Below, one piece after another: positions 50,953 through 59,861 of a stretch of DNA of 64,000 nt. The stretch covers positions 1-64,000 of the forward strand of contig CALJLN010000047.1 of assembly GCA_937982565.1 (NCBI GenBank), given 5' to 3'. The first letter of the stretch is position 1. Each line of letters opens with the position of its first letter. The stretch is from UBA2421 sp002343075 (GTDB lineage: Bacteria > Planctomycetota > Phycisphaerae > Tepidisphaerales > Tepidisphaeraceae). Below the pieces are notes generated by a model. The model worked only from the letters and a program-made list of their open reading frames with translations. It searched no databases and was not told where the DNA came from. A program made the position numbers and the translations under genes.

Positions 50953-52887
50953 ATGCGACCCTACGTGATTCAAACCCACGGCCAACTCGCCCGCTTCATC
51001 GACCGCGAGTTTCTTCTCACCAACGGCACCGGCGCATTTGCCGGTTCGACCATCGTAGGCTGCAACACCCGGCGGTATCACAGCCTGCTGATGGCGGCAA
51101 CGGTGCCGCCGGTGGGGAGAATCGCGACGGTGAACCGCATCGGCGAGATTCTCCGGCTGGATGGCAAGCGCGACATGCTCGAGCTGAGCATCAATCAGTT
51201 CCCGGGCACCAACAACTTTCACCCCCGCGGCGAGCAATACCTCACACGGTTTGAACTGGATCACACCGCGCGGTGGTTTTATGACGTGGACGGCGTTCGG
51301 GTTCGAAAGGAGCTACAGCTACTCTGGCAGCGAAATGTCGCTGTGATTCGTTACCAGATCGATCCTGCCGGGCGGCGCGTGCAGATGGAATTGCTGCCGT
51401 TTGTCGCGCTGCGGGATTTTCATGCGCTGCGTCGTGGCAAGACCGCATTGGAGGTTGCCGTCGATTCCACGGGATGCACAGTCGCAGACGGCAGCCAGCG
51501 CGTGCACCTCCGCTGCGACGCCGGGCAGTTCTTTCAGATGAGTGACTGGTGGACCGATCATGTGCTGGCGGTGGAGACCGAGCGCGGGCAGGATGATCGG
51601 GAAGATCTCTTTGTTCCCGGCCGCTGGGCAATTGAGATTGAAGGGGCAACGACGCTGCAAGTGTCCATCGGACTCGAGCCGACCGAGGCGATCAATTTTG
51701 ATCAGGAACTGGCGCGCCGCCGTGCTGCGGTGCCTATTCTGCCCGGCGCATCCGAAACCGTCGAGCGGCTTGCGATGAGTGCCAGCGATTTTGTTGTCGC
51801 AAGAAAGAAGCCCGATGGCTCTCCTGGGGTGACGGTCATTGCAGGATATCCGTGGTTCGCCGATTGGGGCCGCGATACGATGATTTCCCTTCCCGGCTTG
51901 CTCCTGTCAACCGGTCGTCACGAGCAAGCGGCGTCGGTGCTGTCGGTCTTTGCCCAATATGTAAGCAAGGGGATGATTCCCAACCGTTTTAACGATTACA
52001 CGAATGAGCCAGAATACAACACCGTCGACGCGAGCCTGTGGTTTGTTCATGCGGCGTTTGAGTACCTTCGCGCAACGCGGGATTCAGCCACGTTTGAAAA
52101 GACCCTTCTACCTGCCTGCCGTGACATCCTCGCAGGCTATCGCGATGGGACGCGCTACGGCATCCGAATGGACCCCGCCGACGGGTTGATTACGCAAGGC
52201 GATCCTTCGACGCAGTTGACGTGGATGGACGCAAAATGCAACGGTGTGGCATTTACACCGAGGCAAGGCAAGCCCGTGGAGATCAACGCCCTGTGGTATC
52301 ACGCACTGCGGCTCATGTCGGCCCACGACGCCTCGGCGGGGCAACTTGCCGATCGTGTGCTTGGTTCGTTCGCGCCGGCGTTCTTCGTGGGCGCGCAGCG
52401 GGGTTGCGCTGATGTGGTTGACGGCGAGTCGCGGGATCTCTCGATCCGGCCCAATCAGATCTTCGCCGTCAGCCTTGCCAACAGCCCGCTTGATGAAGGA
52501 CAGCAACGGACGGTGGTTGAAGTCGTTCGCAGTGAGCTATTGACTACGATGGGCCTGAAAACACTCAGCGCCCGTGATGCGAAATATAAGTCGCGATTTA
52601 CTGGCGCGCAAGTTGTTCGCGACGAAGCGTACCACAATGGCACGGTCTGGCCGTGGCCGATCGGCGCGTTTCTTGACGCCTATCTAAAGGTGAACAACCG
52701 CTCCGACCCGGCCAAGCAACAGGCCCGGGCATGGCTCAAGCCTCTGTTGGATCATCTGTGCCATGACGGCTGCATTGGCAGCATCAGTGAAGTCTTCGAG
52801 GCCGGAACACTTCGCCCGGCGGGGTGCTGCGCTCAGGCCTGGAGCGTGGCCGAGGTGCTTCGACTGGCCATCGACCTGGAAATGTGA
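50953..52887 (+). CDS. glycogen debranching enzyme (amylo-1,6-glucosidase, GH133-like)
   Basis: A 644-residue enzyme starting at ATG 50953 (MRPYVIQTHGQLARFIDREFLLTNGTGAFAGST, the GDE N-terminal beta-domain). The catalytic (alpha/alpha)6 domain has YPWFADWGRDTMISLPGLLL, NTVDASLWFVHAAFEYL and DEAYHNGTVWPWPIGAF, all GDE_C/GH133 hallmarks. It removes alpha-1,6 branches. Together with the branching enzyme 8 kb upstream it suggests glycogen storage. No glgC/A/P genes are in the window. Confidence 0.9.
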   Translation: MRPYVIQTHGQLARFIDREFLLTNGTGAFAGSTIVGCNTRRYHSLLMAATVPPVGRIATVNRIGEILRLDGKRDMLELSINQFPGTNNFHPRGEQYLTRFELDHTARWFYDVDGVRVRKELQLLWQRNVAVIRYQIDPAGRRVQMELLPFVALRDFHALRRGKTALEVAVDSTGCTVADGSQRVHLRCDAGQFFQMSDWWTDHVLAVETERGQDDREDLFVPGRWAIEIEGATTLQVSIGLEPTEAINFDQELARRRAAVPILPGASETVERLAMSASDFVVARKKPDGSPGVTVIAGYPWFADWGRDTMISLPGLLLSTGRHEQAASVLSVFAQYVSKGMIPNRFNDYTNEPEYNTVDASLWFVHAAFEYLRATRDSATFEKTLLPACRDILAGYRDGTRYGIRMDPADGLITQGDPSTQLTWMDAKCNGVAFTPRQGKPVEINALWYHALRLMSAHDASAGQLADRVLGSFAPAFFVGAQRGCADVVDGESRDLSIRPNQIFAVSLANSPLDEGQQRTVVEVVRSELLTTMGLKTLSARDAKYKSRFTGAQVVRDEAYHNGTVWPWPIGAFLDAYLKVNNRSDPAKQQARAWLKPLLDHLCHDGCIGSISEVFEAGTLRPAGCCAQAWSVAEVLRLAIDLEM

Positions 52888-52893
52888 TTCGCG

Positions 52894-53022
52894 ATGACGC
52901 TTTGGGCAATTCTCACCGCACTGGGCCTTCTCGCGGCGCAACTGCTACCCGCCCGATGGCGAGTATGGGCAACCGTCGTCGTCGCCGGGGCGGCCACGCT
53001 GATTGTCACTTGTGCGCCGTGA
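52894..53022 (+). CDS. 42-residue membrane peptide
   Basis: MTLWAILTALGLLAAQLLP, then a basic break (ARWRVWA) and a second hydrophobic helix (TVVVAGAATLIVTCAP). It starts seven bases after the debranching stop. Real but unnamed, or a chance ORF. Confidence 0.35.
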   Translation: MTLWAILTALGLLAAQLLPARWRVWATVVVAGAATLIVTCAP

Positions 53023-53245
53023 GCCTATCTTGTTGCAGGTCGGCGTGTCTGAATGCTGACTGGAAGAGTGAAGATCGCGCTGCGCCGCGTGAGCGCACGC
53101 TGCGCAGCGCCCGCGTGCAAAAAATCGACTTTTTAAGATGCAGTATTCTTCGACTTTCCAATCCTTTCGGCGAGTTTGGCTGCCCGCGCTGCGCATCGTG
53201 CGCAATTGTGGCGCAACGTGCCAGAATCGGTTGGAGGTCATCACC

Positions 53246-54988
53246 ATGACTCGACTGATCAGCATATTGGGTCTTCTGTTCGTCACGGTCCAGCTAGCAC
53301 CGGGCGCAGAGGCACCGGCGGCGCAGTTCGCGGTGCTGGGCGAAGATCTGGTCGCACCCGCGACCGTTCATGTGCACGCGGTGAACACGCCTTTGGCGCA
53401 CGGTGACCTGATGACCGCGCGATATGACTGGGATTTTGGCGATCCCGGTGCCCGATTTAACACATTGCGGGGATTCTGTGCAGCACATACTTTCGATCAT
53501 CCGGGCAGCTATGTGATCACGCTTCGCGTGACGGATGAATCAGGCCGCGGGCAGACGCTCTCTCGGGCGATTCATGTTCGCAAGTCGCCGGGGCGAGCGA
53601 TTTATGTCTCTCAAAAAGGAAGCGATGCCAACGACGGCGCGTCGCCCGCGACAGCGATGCGCTCGATGGCGCGCGCGCTCTCGGTGGCGCGGGACCGCGA
53701 TCGTATTCTGCTACGGCGCGGCGACACGTTTGGTGTGACGACGACGCTTCGGCCGACTCAGCGGAATCTGGTCATCGGAGCGTATGGCACCACAGGCGAA
53801 GACGTGATCCGGCTGGCGCACCTGCGCGTGCCGACGAACAACCCGAGATTGCTGTGGGCGGGCCCGCGGAATGGGTCGCCAATCGTGGAAACTTCGACAC
53901 GTTCGCAGAACGTCGTCATACAGGACATTACACTCGACACGGTCTTTACAGGAGACCGGGAAAAGAAGAATGTTCCCGCCGCGGTGCGACCGACGGGTGT
54001 CAATCTAACGCTGCGTCGCTGCGTGCTGCTCAACGTGAGCGACGGGATCAATGCCAATGCCGCGCCCACTGGCGTGCTGATGCAGGATTGCATCGCTCCG
54101 TTGGCCACCGGGCTTCGCAGCTACCTCGCATGGGTGGAGGGGAGCGATCAGGCATACCTTGGAAATGTCGCTGTCAATTCGACAAGAGAGGCAGTATTGC
54201 GCATGAGCAACGGCGGGGCATCGCGCGTGCTGATTGCGCACAACGACCTGACCAACCTGGACCGAACGAGTGTGGACCGAATCGATACAGCCAAGAACGC
54301 GCTGACCGTTCACTTCGGCAGCCACATTTACATCCGCGGCAATTCGCTGCGCGGCGGGCCAACGATGATTGGCCCGCTCGGCGAGCGCGACGGGCTCAAA
54401 CAGAATGCATCCAAACTGCAGTGGGTGGTGTTTGAGCAGAATCTGGTCAGCCAAGCCGGCTTGCGAGTGAATCATGGCATGCAGAAGTTGATGATTCGGC
54501 ACAATCGATTTCGCTCCGACGATTCTTGGGCAATCAACGTTGAGGGATTCAATCGGGAGTACAACCGGCGGTCGAGCGACGTGATGATCGTAAACAACAC
54601 GGCAGTCAACCGCGGAAGCAAGGGTAACTTTTTGCGCGTCGGTGGGGGTGTGTCGGGCTTACATGTGGTGCGAAACGTCTATGTGGCACCGCAACTCGCA
54701 CCCGGCTCGGATTTGACAGCGATCGTTTATGTGGGCCAGAAGGACGCACATGGCATTTCATCAATGACGGAGAACATCTGGCCCGCTGCCAAGCCCAAGC
54801 CGTTTGCTGCCGGCGGGGCGTTCTATGTCTGGCCAACCTGGAGCGACGCGCGAGGTTATATTGATCTTGCGAAGTGGAATCGGTTGAATAACGGCACCGA
54901 TCGGCAATTGGAGTTGGCTGTCGATGTTTCCAACTGGCTGCTACCCGAGTCGGCCGCCGTCACCGCGGCGGGGGCGCGGCGCGATTGA
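53246..54988 (+). CDS. secreted PKD + right-handed beta-helix protein
   Basis: About 580 residues from ATG 53246 (GGAGGTC upstream). A signal peptide (MTRLISILGLLFVTVQLAPGAEA) is followed by a PKD-type domain: ARYDWDFGDPGARFNTLRGFCAAHTFDHPGSYVITLRVTDESG. From about 160 a long beta-helix begins (AIYVSQKGSDANDGASPATAMRSMARALS, the opening of DUF1565/pectate-lyase-like proteins). Individual coils carry N-G and H-N motifs (IAHNDLTNLDR, FEQNLVSQAGLRVNHG). It is probably a polysaccharide-binding or -degrading exoprotein; no catalytic residues can be assigned. Confidence 0.8.
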   Translation: MTRLISILGLLFVTVQLAPGAEAPAAQFAVLGEDLVAPATVHVHAVNTPLAHGDLMTARYDWDFGDPGARFNTLRGFCAAHTFDHPGSYVITLRVTDESGRGQTLSRAIHVRKSPGRAIYVSQKGSDANDGASPATAMRSMARALSVARDRDRILLRRGDTFGVTTTLRPTQRNLVIGAYGTTGEDVIRLAHLRVPTNNPRLLWAGPRNGSPIVETSTRSQNVVIQDITLDTVFTGDREKKNVPAAVRPTGVNLTLRRCVLLNVSDGINANAAPTGVLMQDCIAPLATGLRSYLAWVEGSDQAYLGNVAVNSTREAVLRMSNGGASRVLIAHNDLTNLDRTSVDRIDTAKNALTVHFGSHIYIRGNSLRGGPTMIGPLGERDGLKQNASKLQWVVFEQNLVSQAGLRVNHGMQKLMIRHNRFRSDDSWAINVEGFNREYNRRSSDVMIVNNTAVNRGSKGNFLRVGGGVSGLHVVRNVYVAPQLAPGSDLTAIVYVGQKDAHGISSMTENIWPAAKPKPFAAGGAFYVWPTWSDARGYIDLAKWNRLNNGTDRQLELAVDVSNWLLPESAAVTAAGARRD

Positions 54989-55001
54989 GGAGAGAGTTGT
55001 C

Positions 55002-55496
55002 ATGAGCGAAATGAGCCGCAGAAAATTCGCAATGGTCACCGCAGCGGGTGTCTGTGCGTGTTGTGCGTCTGCCGAGGCGGGGCAGGAGCGCGGCACCGAG
55101 TCAGAGGTGCCGGCAACCCAACCCGAGTCGCCAACAATCGATGTCGGAACGGTGACCGACTTTGCTCACGAGGGCATCTTCGATCGATTCCAACAGCCGC
55201 GCAAGGTATTGGTTTATCGTCAGGGCGAACGTCTTTACGCGTCGACCGCGCAATGTTCGCACAAGCGCTGCACCCTGATGGTGATTGACGCGACGGCGCT
55301 GAAGTGCCCCTGTCACGGCAGCGCGTTTGATATCAACGGCGTGCCAGTTAACGGCCCGGCGACAGTGGCGCTCTTTCGCATCGGAATTTCTATCAGCAAC
55401 GGCCGGGTGGTGGTCGATCCGAGGCAACAGTTTGCTGAGGCAGATTGGGAGCAACCCGGCGCTTTCATTGATCTGCCAAAACCTGCTTCACCGTAA
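55002..55496 (+). CDS. Tat-exported Rieske 2Fe-2S protein
   Basis: About 164 residues from ATG 55002 with GAGAG upstream. SRRKFAMVTAAGVCACC is a Tat (twin-arginine) signal. The Rieske motifs are CSHKRCTL (C-x-H) and CPCHGSAF (C-x2-H), giving a 2Cys/2His cluster. No cytochrome bc1 gene adjoins it, so its redox partner is unknown; it is expected on the outer face of the inner membrane. It overlaps the convergent hydrolase gene by nine bases. Confidence 0.9.
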   Translation: MSEMSRRKFAMVTAAGVCACCASAEAGQERGTESEVPATQPESPTIDVGTVTDFAHEGIFDRFQQPRKVLVYRQGERLYASTAQCSHKRCTLMVIDATALKCPCHGSAFDINGVPVNGPATVALFRIGISISNGRVVVDPRQQFAEADWEQPGAFIDLPKPASP

Positions 55497-56351
55497 AGCG
55501 GCACCGGTTGGCCAGCCGAGGAGCAGTTGTTCGCCGGGTGCGGTGGGGCGTGTCACCGGTCGCAGCCACGGCGTCGGCTGGTCTTGGTGCGCGAGTGTCA
55601 GCCGGTCGGCGAACCGAGGGTCCCGCTCGAACTGTCGTCGAAGCAGGTCCGGGCAGTTGCACTGCCGGCTTCGATGCAACAATACAATTTGGCTGGGCAC
55701 ATGACCGCATCGCAACTGTGAACGGTCGAAAATCCGGGTAACTGCGGCGAAGCATTCATCATTGGAAAGGTGCCCGCTGCCACCCATGATGCGGCTCTTC
55801 AGTGCATTGGGTCGAGAGGACTGCAATTGCATTTTGACATCATAATTGCTCTCGATCGCGAGCATGTTCACGCCTGTAAAGGCCTCAATCAGCACCGGAG
55901 GCACCCTGCCCAGATCGGTTGCGAAGCCGAGGGATTCGCCCGCGCTGTCAAAACGAAATCCGGTCGAGCCTTCCATGTCGTGGCGCAGTTCGATGGGAGT
56001 CATGCAAAGTCCGCCAAGCGGTTCGACGGCCTGAAAATCGACCGCTCGAACCAGCGGCGCGAGCGGGTGATTGTCCCGGTTTAGAAGGTGGCGGCGATTG
56101 AGCTCCGAACAGAAGACTTTGATTTGCCTCTCGACAATCACTTTGCGCCAGCCGGTCTGAAAGTGGTCACCGTCGAGGTGCGTGAGGCACATCGAGCTTA
56201 CATCAGCCAGTTCGACCCCAACCGAGCTCAGCTGGGCGCTCGTGGCGCGCGGGGAAAGGCCAACGTCCACCAGCATCACGCCGCCGCTCGTGCGGATGAC
56301 GCTGCAGTTGCCGGAAGAACCTGATGCGAGGATGCAGATAGAAATGCTCAC
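55488..56351 (-). CDS. metallo-beta-lactamase-fold hydrolase (WalJ/YycJ-like)
   Basis: A 287-residue MBL-fold protein. ILASGSSGNCSVI and THLDGDHF open the active site, with LELRHDMEGSTGFRF and FATDLGRVP continuing it. The usual H-x-H-x-D-H is H-L-D-G-D-H here: the second His is Asp, as in the ComEC branch. WalJ/YycJ enzymes are cytoplasmic nucleases or phosphodiesterases. The C-terminal 60 residues are basic and unlike the family. Its start faces the transketolase gene across 150 bases. Confidence 0.8.
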   Translation of the reverse strand: MSISICILASGSSGNCSVIRTSGGVMLVDVGLSPRATSAQLSSVGVELADVSSMCLTHLDGDHFQTGWRKVIVERQIKVFCSELNRRHLLNRDNHPLAPLVRAVDFQAVEPLGGLCMTPIELRHDMEGSTGFRFDSAGESLGFATDLGRVPPVLIEAFTGVNMLAIESNYDVKMQLQSSRPNALKSRIMGGSGHLSNDECFAAVTRIFDRSQLRCGHVPSQIVLLHRSRQCNCPDLLRRQFERDPRFADRLTLAHQDQPTPWLRPVTRPTAPGEQLLLGWPTGAALR

Positions 56352-56501
56352 GACGTTTCGAGAGAGTCATCGAAGATTTACCCGACGTCAACCACCGCCG
56401 GGATCGGAGTTGGGGGGCGCGCGGATTTGCATTGCTGCGTGTTCACACTATTTGCCGGAAACATTCTTGCCGCGCGGGCGGTTTCTCGCGATAACCCAGT
56501 T

Positions 56502-58412
56502 ATGAACGCCGACAAATTTCCAATCGACCTGACCGCCCTCCTGCCGCTGAAGCTCGATCCGAAGCGCGACAAACTCGAGCCGAATGAGCTTTCCACTCTC
56601 CAGCACAACATCCAGCTCTGCCGCGATGCGATCGTGTTCTTCACGGCGCTGGCGGGTTCAAAGGGACTGAGTGGCCACACGGGTGGCGCCTACGACACGG
56701 TGCCGGAGGTGATGATCATTCGAGCGTTCATCGCGGGAGGCGCGCCGATCGTGCCGGTGTTTTATGATGAAGCCGGGCATCGCGTGGCCACGCAGTACCT
56801 CCTCAGCGTGCTCGACGGGCACATGCCGGCTGAGAAGCTCCTGCACTATCGCGAGTACAATGCGCACCTGCCCGGCCATCCCGAGCGTGGATTAACGCCC
56901 GGCGTACAGTTTTCCTCGGGACGGCTCGGCCATATGTGGGCCTTTGCCAACGGTGTAGCCATGGCCAACCCCGGCAAGGCGGTAATTCTGCTCGGCAGTG
57001 ACGGCTCACAGATGGAAGGCGATAACGCCGAGGCCGCCCGGCTCGCCGTCGGCAAAAACGTGAATATTAAAGTGCTGGTTGACGATAACAACGTCACCAT
57101 CGCCGGCCACCCCAATGAGTACATGCCGGGATTTGATCTGACCAAGACACTTGGCGGGCATGGATTGGCGACAGAAACAGTGCTGGGGGAAGACTTTGAA
57201 GCCCTCTACACAAATCTCGCCCGGGCTTTCAAGACCGACGGCCCGCGCGCCCTCGTGATTAAGCGACTGATGGCACCCGGCATCGAACATGCGGAAGGAT
57301 CACCGCATGCGCACGAAGTGCTCAAGACCGATGTTGCGGTCGCATATCTCGAAAAACGGGGGCATCAGGCCGCGGCAAAGTTGCTCGGCAGCGCCAAGCC
57401 CGACAAAAGCCCGCTCGTGTTCAAGGGAAGCACAGGCGTTGGGAAGAATCGCGATGATTTTGGCAAAATTGTCAACGAAATTCTGGACTATATGCCACCC
57501 GCCGACCGCCTGACGAATGTGCGCGTGTTTGATAACGACCTCGAAGGTTCATGCGGGCTGCATCATATCCGCAAGAAGCATCCCGATGTCTTTGTGCGAG
57601 CGGGCATCATGGAGCGGGGCAATTTCAGCGCCGCCGCCGGCTTCGGAGCGGAAAAGGGCAGGCAGGGAATCTTTGCGACCTTCAGCGCATTTCTCGAAAT
57701 GTGCATCAGCGAAATCACCATGGCGCGGCTGAATCAGGCGAATGTGCTCTCTCACTTCAGCCACAGCGGCTGTGATGATATGGCGGACAACACCTGCCAT
57801 TTCGGAATCAACAGTATGTTCGCAGATGGTGGGCTGCCCGACGAGGGAAAGGACACGACCCGGCTCTACTTCCCGGCAGATCAGCATCAGTTTGCGAAAT
57901 GTGTGAAGAAGATATTCAGCGATGGCGGTTTACGGTTTGTGTTTTCCACCCGTGCACCGGTGCCGGACATTTTGAAAGAAGATGGCACCCCTTTCTTCGG
58001 TGACGGATACACCTTTTCCGCAGGCCGCGACGATATCATCCGCGACTCCGGCGGCGGGGGGTATGTTGTGGCGTATGGCGAAGCGCTCTATCGCGCGCTG
58101 GACGCGGTTATCAAGCTGACTGAGTCGGGTGTGAAGGTGGGCCTGATCAACAAATCAACCCTGAATGCCTATGACGAAACGATGATGAAGAGGCTGGCGG
58201 AAGCGCCGTTTGTCCTAGTGGCTGAGGGCTTTAACATCAAGACGGGCTTGGGAAGCAGATTCGGGACCGAGCTACTCAAGCGAGGGTTTAAGGGGAGATA
58301 CAACCATATCGGCACCCACCGCGAAGGCTCCGGCGGACTTTGGCAGCAGATGGGACATCAGGGCTTGGATTCCGACGGAATCGCGCACGCGATCAAGGCA
58401 CTTGCACAATGA
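56502..58412 (+). CDS. transketolase
   Basis: A 636-residue enzyme of the pentose phosphate and Calvin-type carbon rearrangements. TPP-binding motif LLGSDGSQMEGDNAEAARLAVGKNVNIKVLVDDNNV, followed by pyrimidine-binding domain FATFSAFLEMCISEITMARLNQANV and C-terminal VLVAEGFNIKTGLGSRF. Start ATG 56502; 25 upstream residues in frame have no family match. It overlaps the phospholipase gene start by four bases. Divergent from typical E. coli TktA, so substrate preference is open. Confidence 0.9.
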   Translation: MNADKFPIDLTALLPLKLDPKRDKLEPNELSTLQHNIQLCRDAIVFFTALAGSKGLSGHTGGAYDTVPEVMIIRAFIAGGAPIVPVFYDEAGHRVATQYLLSVLDGHMPAEKLLHYREYNAHLPGHPERGLTPGVQFSSGRLGHMWAFANGVAMANPGKAVILLGSDGSQMEGDNAEAARLAVGKNVNIKVLVDDNNVTIAGHPNEYMPGFDLTKTLGGHGLATETVLGEDFEALYTNLARAFKTDGPRALVIKRLMAPGIEHAEGSPHAHEVLKTDVAVAYLEKRGHQAAAKLLGSAKPDKSPLVFKGSTGVGKNRDDFGKIVNEILDYMPPADRLTNVRVFDNDLEGSCGLHHIRKKHPDVFVRAGIMERGNFSAAAGFGAEKGRQGIFATFSAFLEMCISEITMARLNQANVLSHFSHSGCDDMADNTCHFGINSMFADGGLPDEGKDTTRLYFPADQHQFAKCVKKIFSDGGLRFVFSTRAPVPDILKEDGTPFFGDGYTFSAGRDDIIRDSGGGGYVVAYGEALYRALDAVIKLTESGVKVGLINKSTLNAYDETMMKRLAEAPFVLVAEGFNIKTGLGSRFGTELLKRGFKGRYNHIGTHREGSGGLWQQMGHQGLDSDGIAHAIKALAQ

Positions 58413-59650
58413 GCTTACCCCGCGCATTCGCTGCCGTGGTGTTGTGGGCTGCAATCTGCGTGGTCCCGGAGGTATCTCGCGCCGACCAGCCAGCGGGCAG
58501 CGCGCATGAGTCGAATGGCGTGCAGTACGTCCTCGTGCCGTCTCAACCAACGTTCACGGCCGGCGCTGCGAGTGCCGTCGATGTCTATCTCATGAATGAA
58601 GGCACCACGCCGGTTACGGTTGTCATCCCGGCAATCATTCCCGCAGCGTTTGTTCTCGGCGAGCGCGACGTTTCAGTGCAACTCGTCCCCGATGCGGTTG
58701 GGCGGAGCGTGACGATCGCGCCAAAGTCTTTTGAAACGGTCCGGTGTCGCCTGGTCGTGCCCGACGATGCTCAAGGCAGGTCGATTCTCGTCGTGAGGCG
58801 GCCGGAGGCGGATCCGCGGAGTCTCGAAGGCTCCGCCACCGCATCGCCAGCCGACAGTACTGCTGGAACGGCGACACCTGTGAAGATCTTCGGCCAGACT
58901 GTAGCCGAGGCGGGACTGGTCGAGTATCGCCCGCTGCAGTTCTCGGCGCACGAACCGATCTATTTTCTGATCGGCGCTGACGAGCCTAACGGAAAGTTTC
59001 AGTTCAGCTTTAAGTACCAGATTGTCCCCACCGACAGCCCGCTGGGCGAGAAAGCACCTTGGACGACGGGTTTTCACCTTGCCTACACGCAACTATCGTT
59101 TTGGGATCTGGAAGGGGAAAGCAAGCCATTCTTTGACAATAGCTATAAGCCCGAACTGCTTTGGATTTGGGACAACATCCGCCCCGGCGACTGGGGGCCG
59201 GTCTCGCGCCTCGATCTGCAGTTGGGCTTGCAGCATGAGTCGAATGGCCGGGACGGCGACGAATCGCGGAGCGTCAACATTGCGTATGTCCGCCCGGTCA
59301 TAACGCTCGGCGATCGAGAAGGGTGGTTTGTCAGCATCGGCCCGCGCGTCTGGGCCTATCTGGGATCACAGGAGGACAACGATGACATCGAGCAGTTTCG
59401 CGGCTACGGCGACCTGAAGGTGGTGGCCGGAAAGGGTGACGGCCTGCAGCTTTCAGCTACGGGCCGCATCGGCAGCGACTTTGATAAGGGCAGTTTGCAG
59501 CTCGACTTGTCGTACCCAATCCGCAAGGCACTCTTTGATAGCATCGATATCTACCTGCACGGCCAGCTATTCACGGGTTTTGGCGAGAGCCTTCTGGGCT
59601 ACAACGATAGCGATACCAATTTTCGCGTCGGCATCTCACTGGTGCGGTGA
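58409..59650 (+). CDS. outer-membrane phospholipase A (OMPLA)
   Basis: A 413-residue beta-barrel lipase. A signal peptide (LPRAFAAVVLWAAICVVPEVSRADQ) precedes a variable N-terminal extension of about 200 residues. The OMPLA domain starts near residue 205: QHESNGRDGDESRS gives His276, Ser278 and Asn290 with the same spacing as the catalytic H142/S144/N156 of E. coli PldA. The C-terminus (FRVGISLVR) fits a beta-barrel end. The enzyme cleaves phospholipids and lyso-lipids in the outer membrane, which argues for a true outer membrane in this planctomycete. Confidence 0.9.
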   Translation: MSLPRAFAAVVLWAAICVVPEVSRADQPAGSAHESNGVQYVLVPSQPTFTAGAASAVDVYLMNEGTTPVTVVIPAIIPAAFVLGERDVSVQLVPDAVGRSVTIAPKSFETVRCRLVVPDDAQGRSILVVRRPEADPRSLEGSATASPADSTAGTATPVKIFGQTVAEAGLVEYRPLQFSAHEPIYFLIGADEPNGKFQFSFKYQIVPTDSPLGEKAPWTTGFHLAYTQLSFWDLEGESKPFFDNSYKPELLWIWDNIRPGDWGPVSRLDLQLGLQHESNGRDGDESRSVNIAYVRPVITLGDREGWFVSIGPRVWAYLGSQEDNDDIEQFRGYGDLKVVAGKGDGLQLSATGRIGSDFDKGSLQLDLSYPIRKALFDSIDIYLHGQLFTGFGESLLGYNDSDTNFRVGISLVR

Positions 59651-59745
59651 TGTCGGCGGTGGGCGACGGCGGCTCATTCTGGGTGTCTTGGGCAAAGTGA
59701 GTGAGCCAGTTTGAAATTATCCTGCGCGAGGATAGCCTATCGCGC

Positions 59746-59816
59746 GTCGGGCACGCGAAACTGGGCAGAAGTGTGTTGGCACGACAGTGTGTCGGCACGT
59801 CGCGGGTCGGGCATCG
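59746..59816 (+). repeat. four short GTYGG(G)CAYG repeats upstream of the NuoE-NuoF fusion
   Basis: Similar 10-12-base units start at 59746, 59775, 59791 and 59806 (GTCGGGCACG, GTTGGCACGA, GTCGGCACGT, GTCGGGCATC). They lie 46-116 bases before the ATG at 59862 and could be regulator sites; no family assigned. Confidence 0.35.
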
Positions 59817-59861
59817 GGTTGTTAAAGGCAGCACTCGCCTCGCGCCAGGAGCATTCGCGGC

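Noticed and set aside
59651..59861. Sigma-54 promoter upstream of the Hox/Nuo-like operon
   Set aside because: TTGGCAC-like strings occur but none is followed by TTGC at the required distance.
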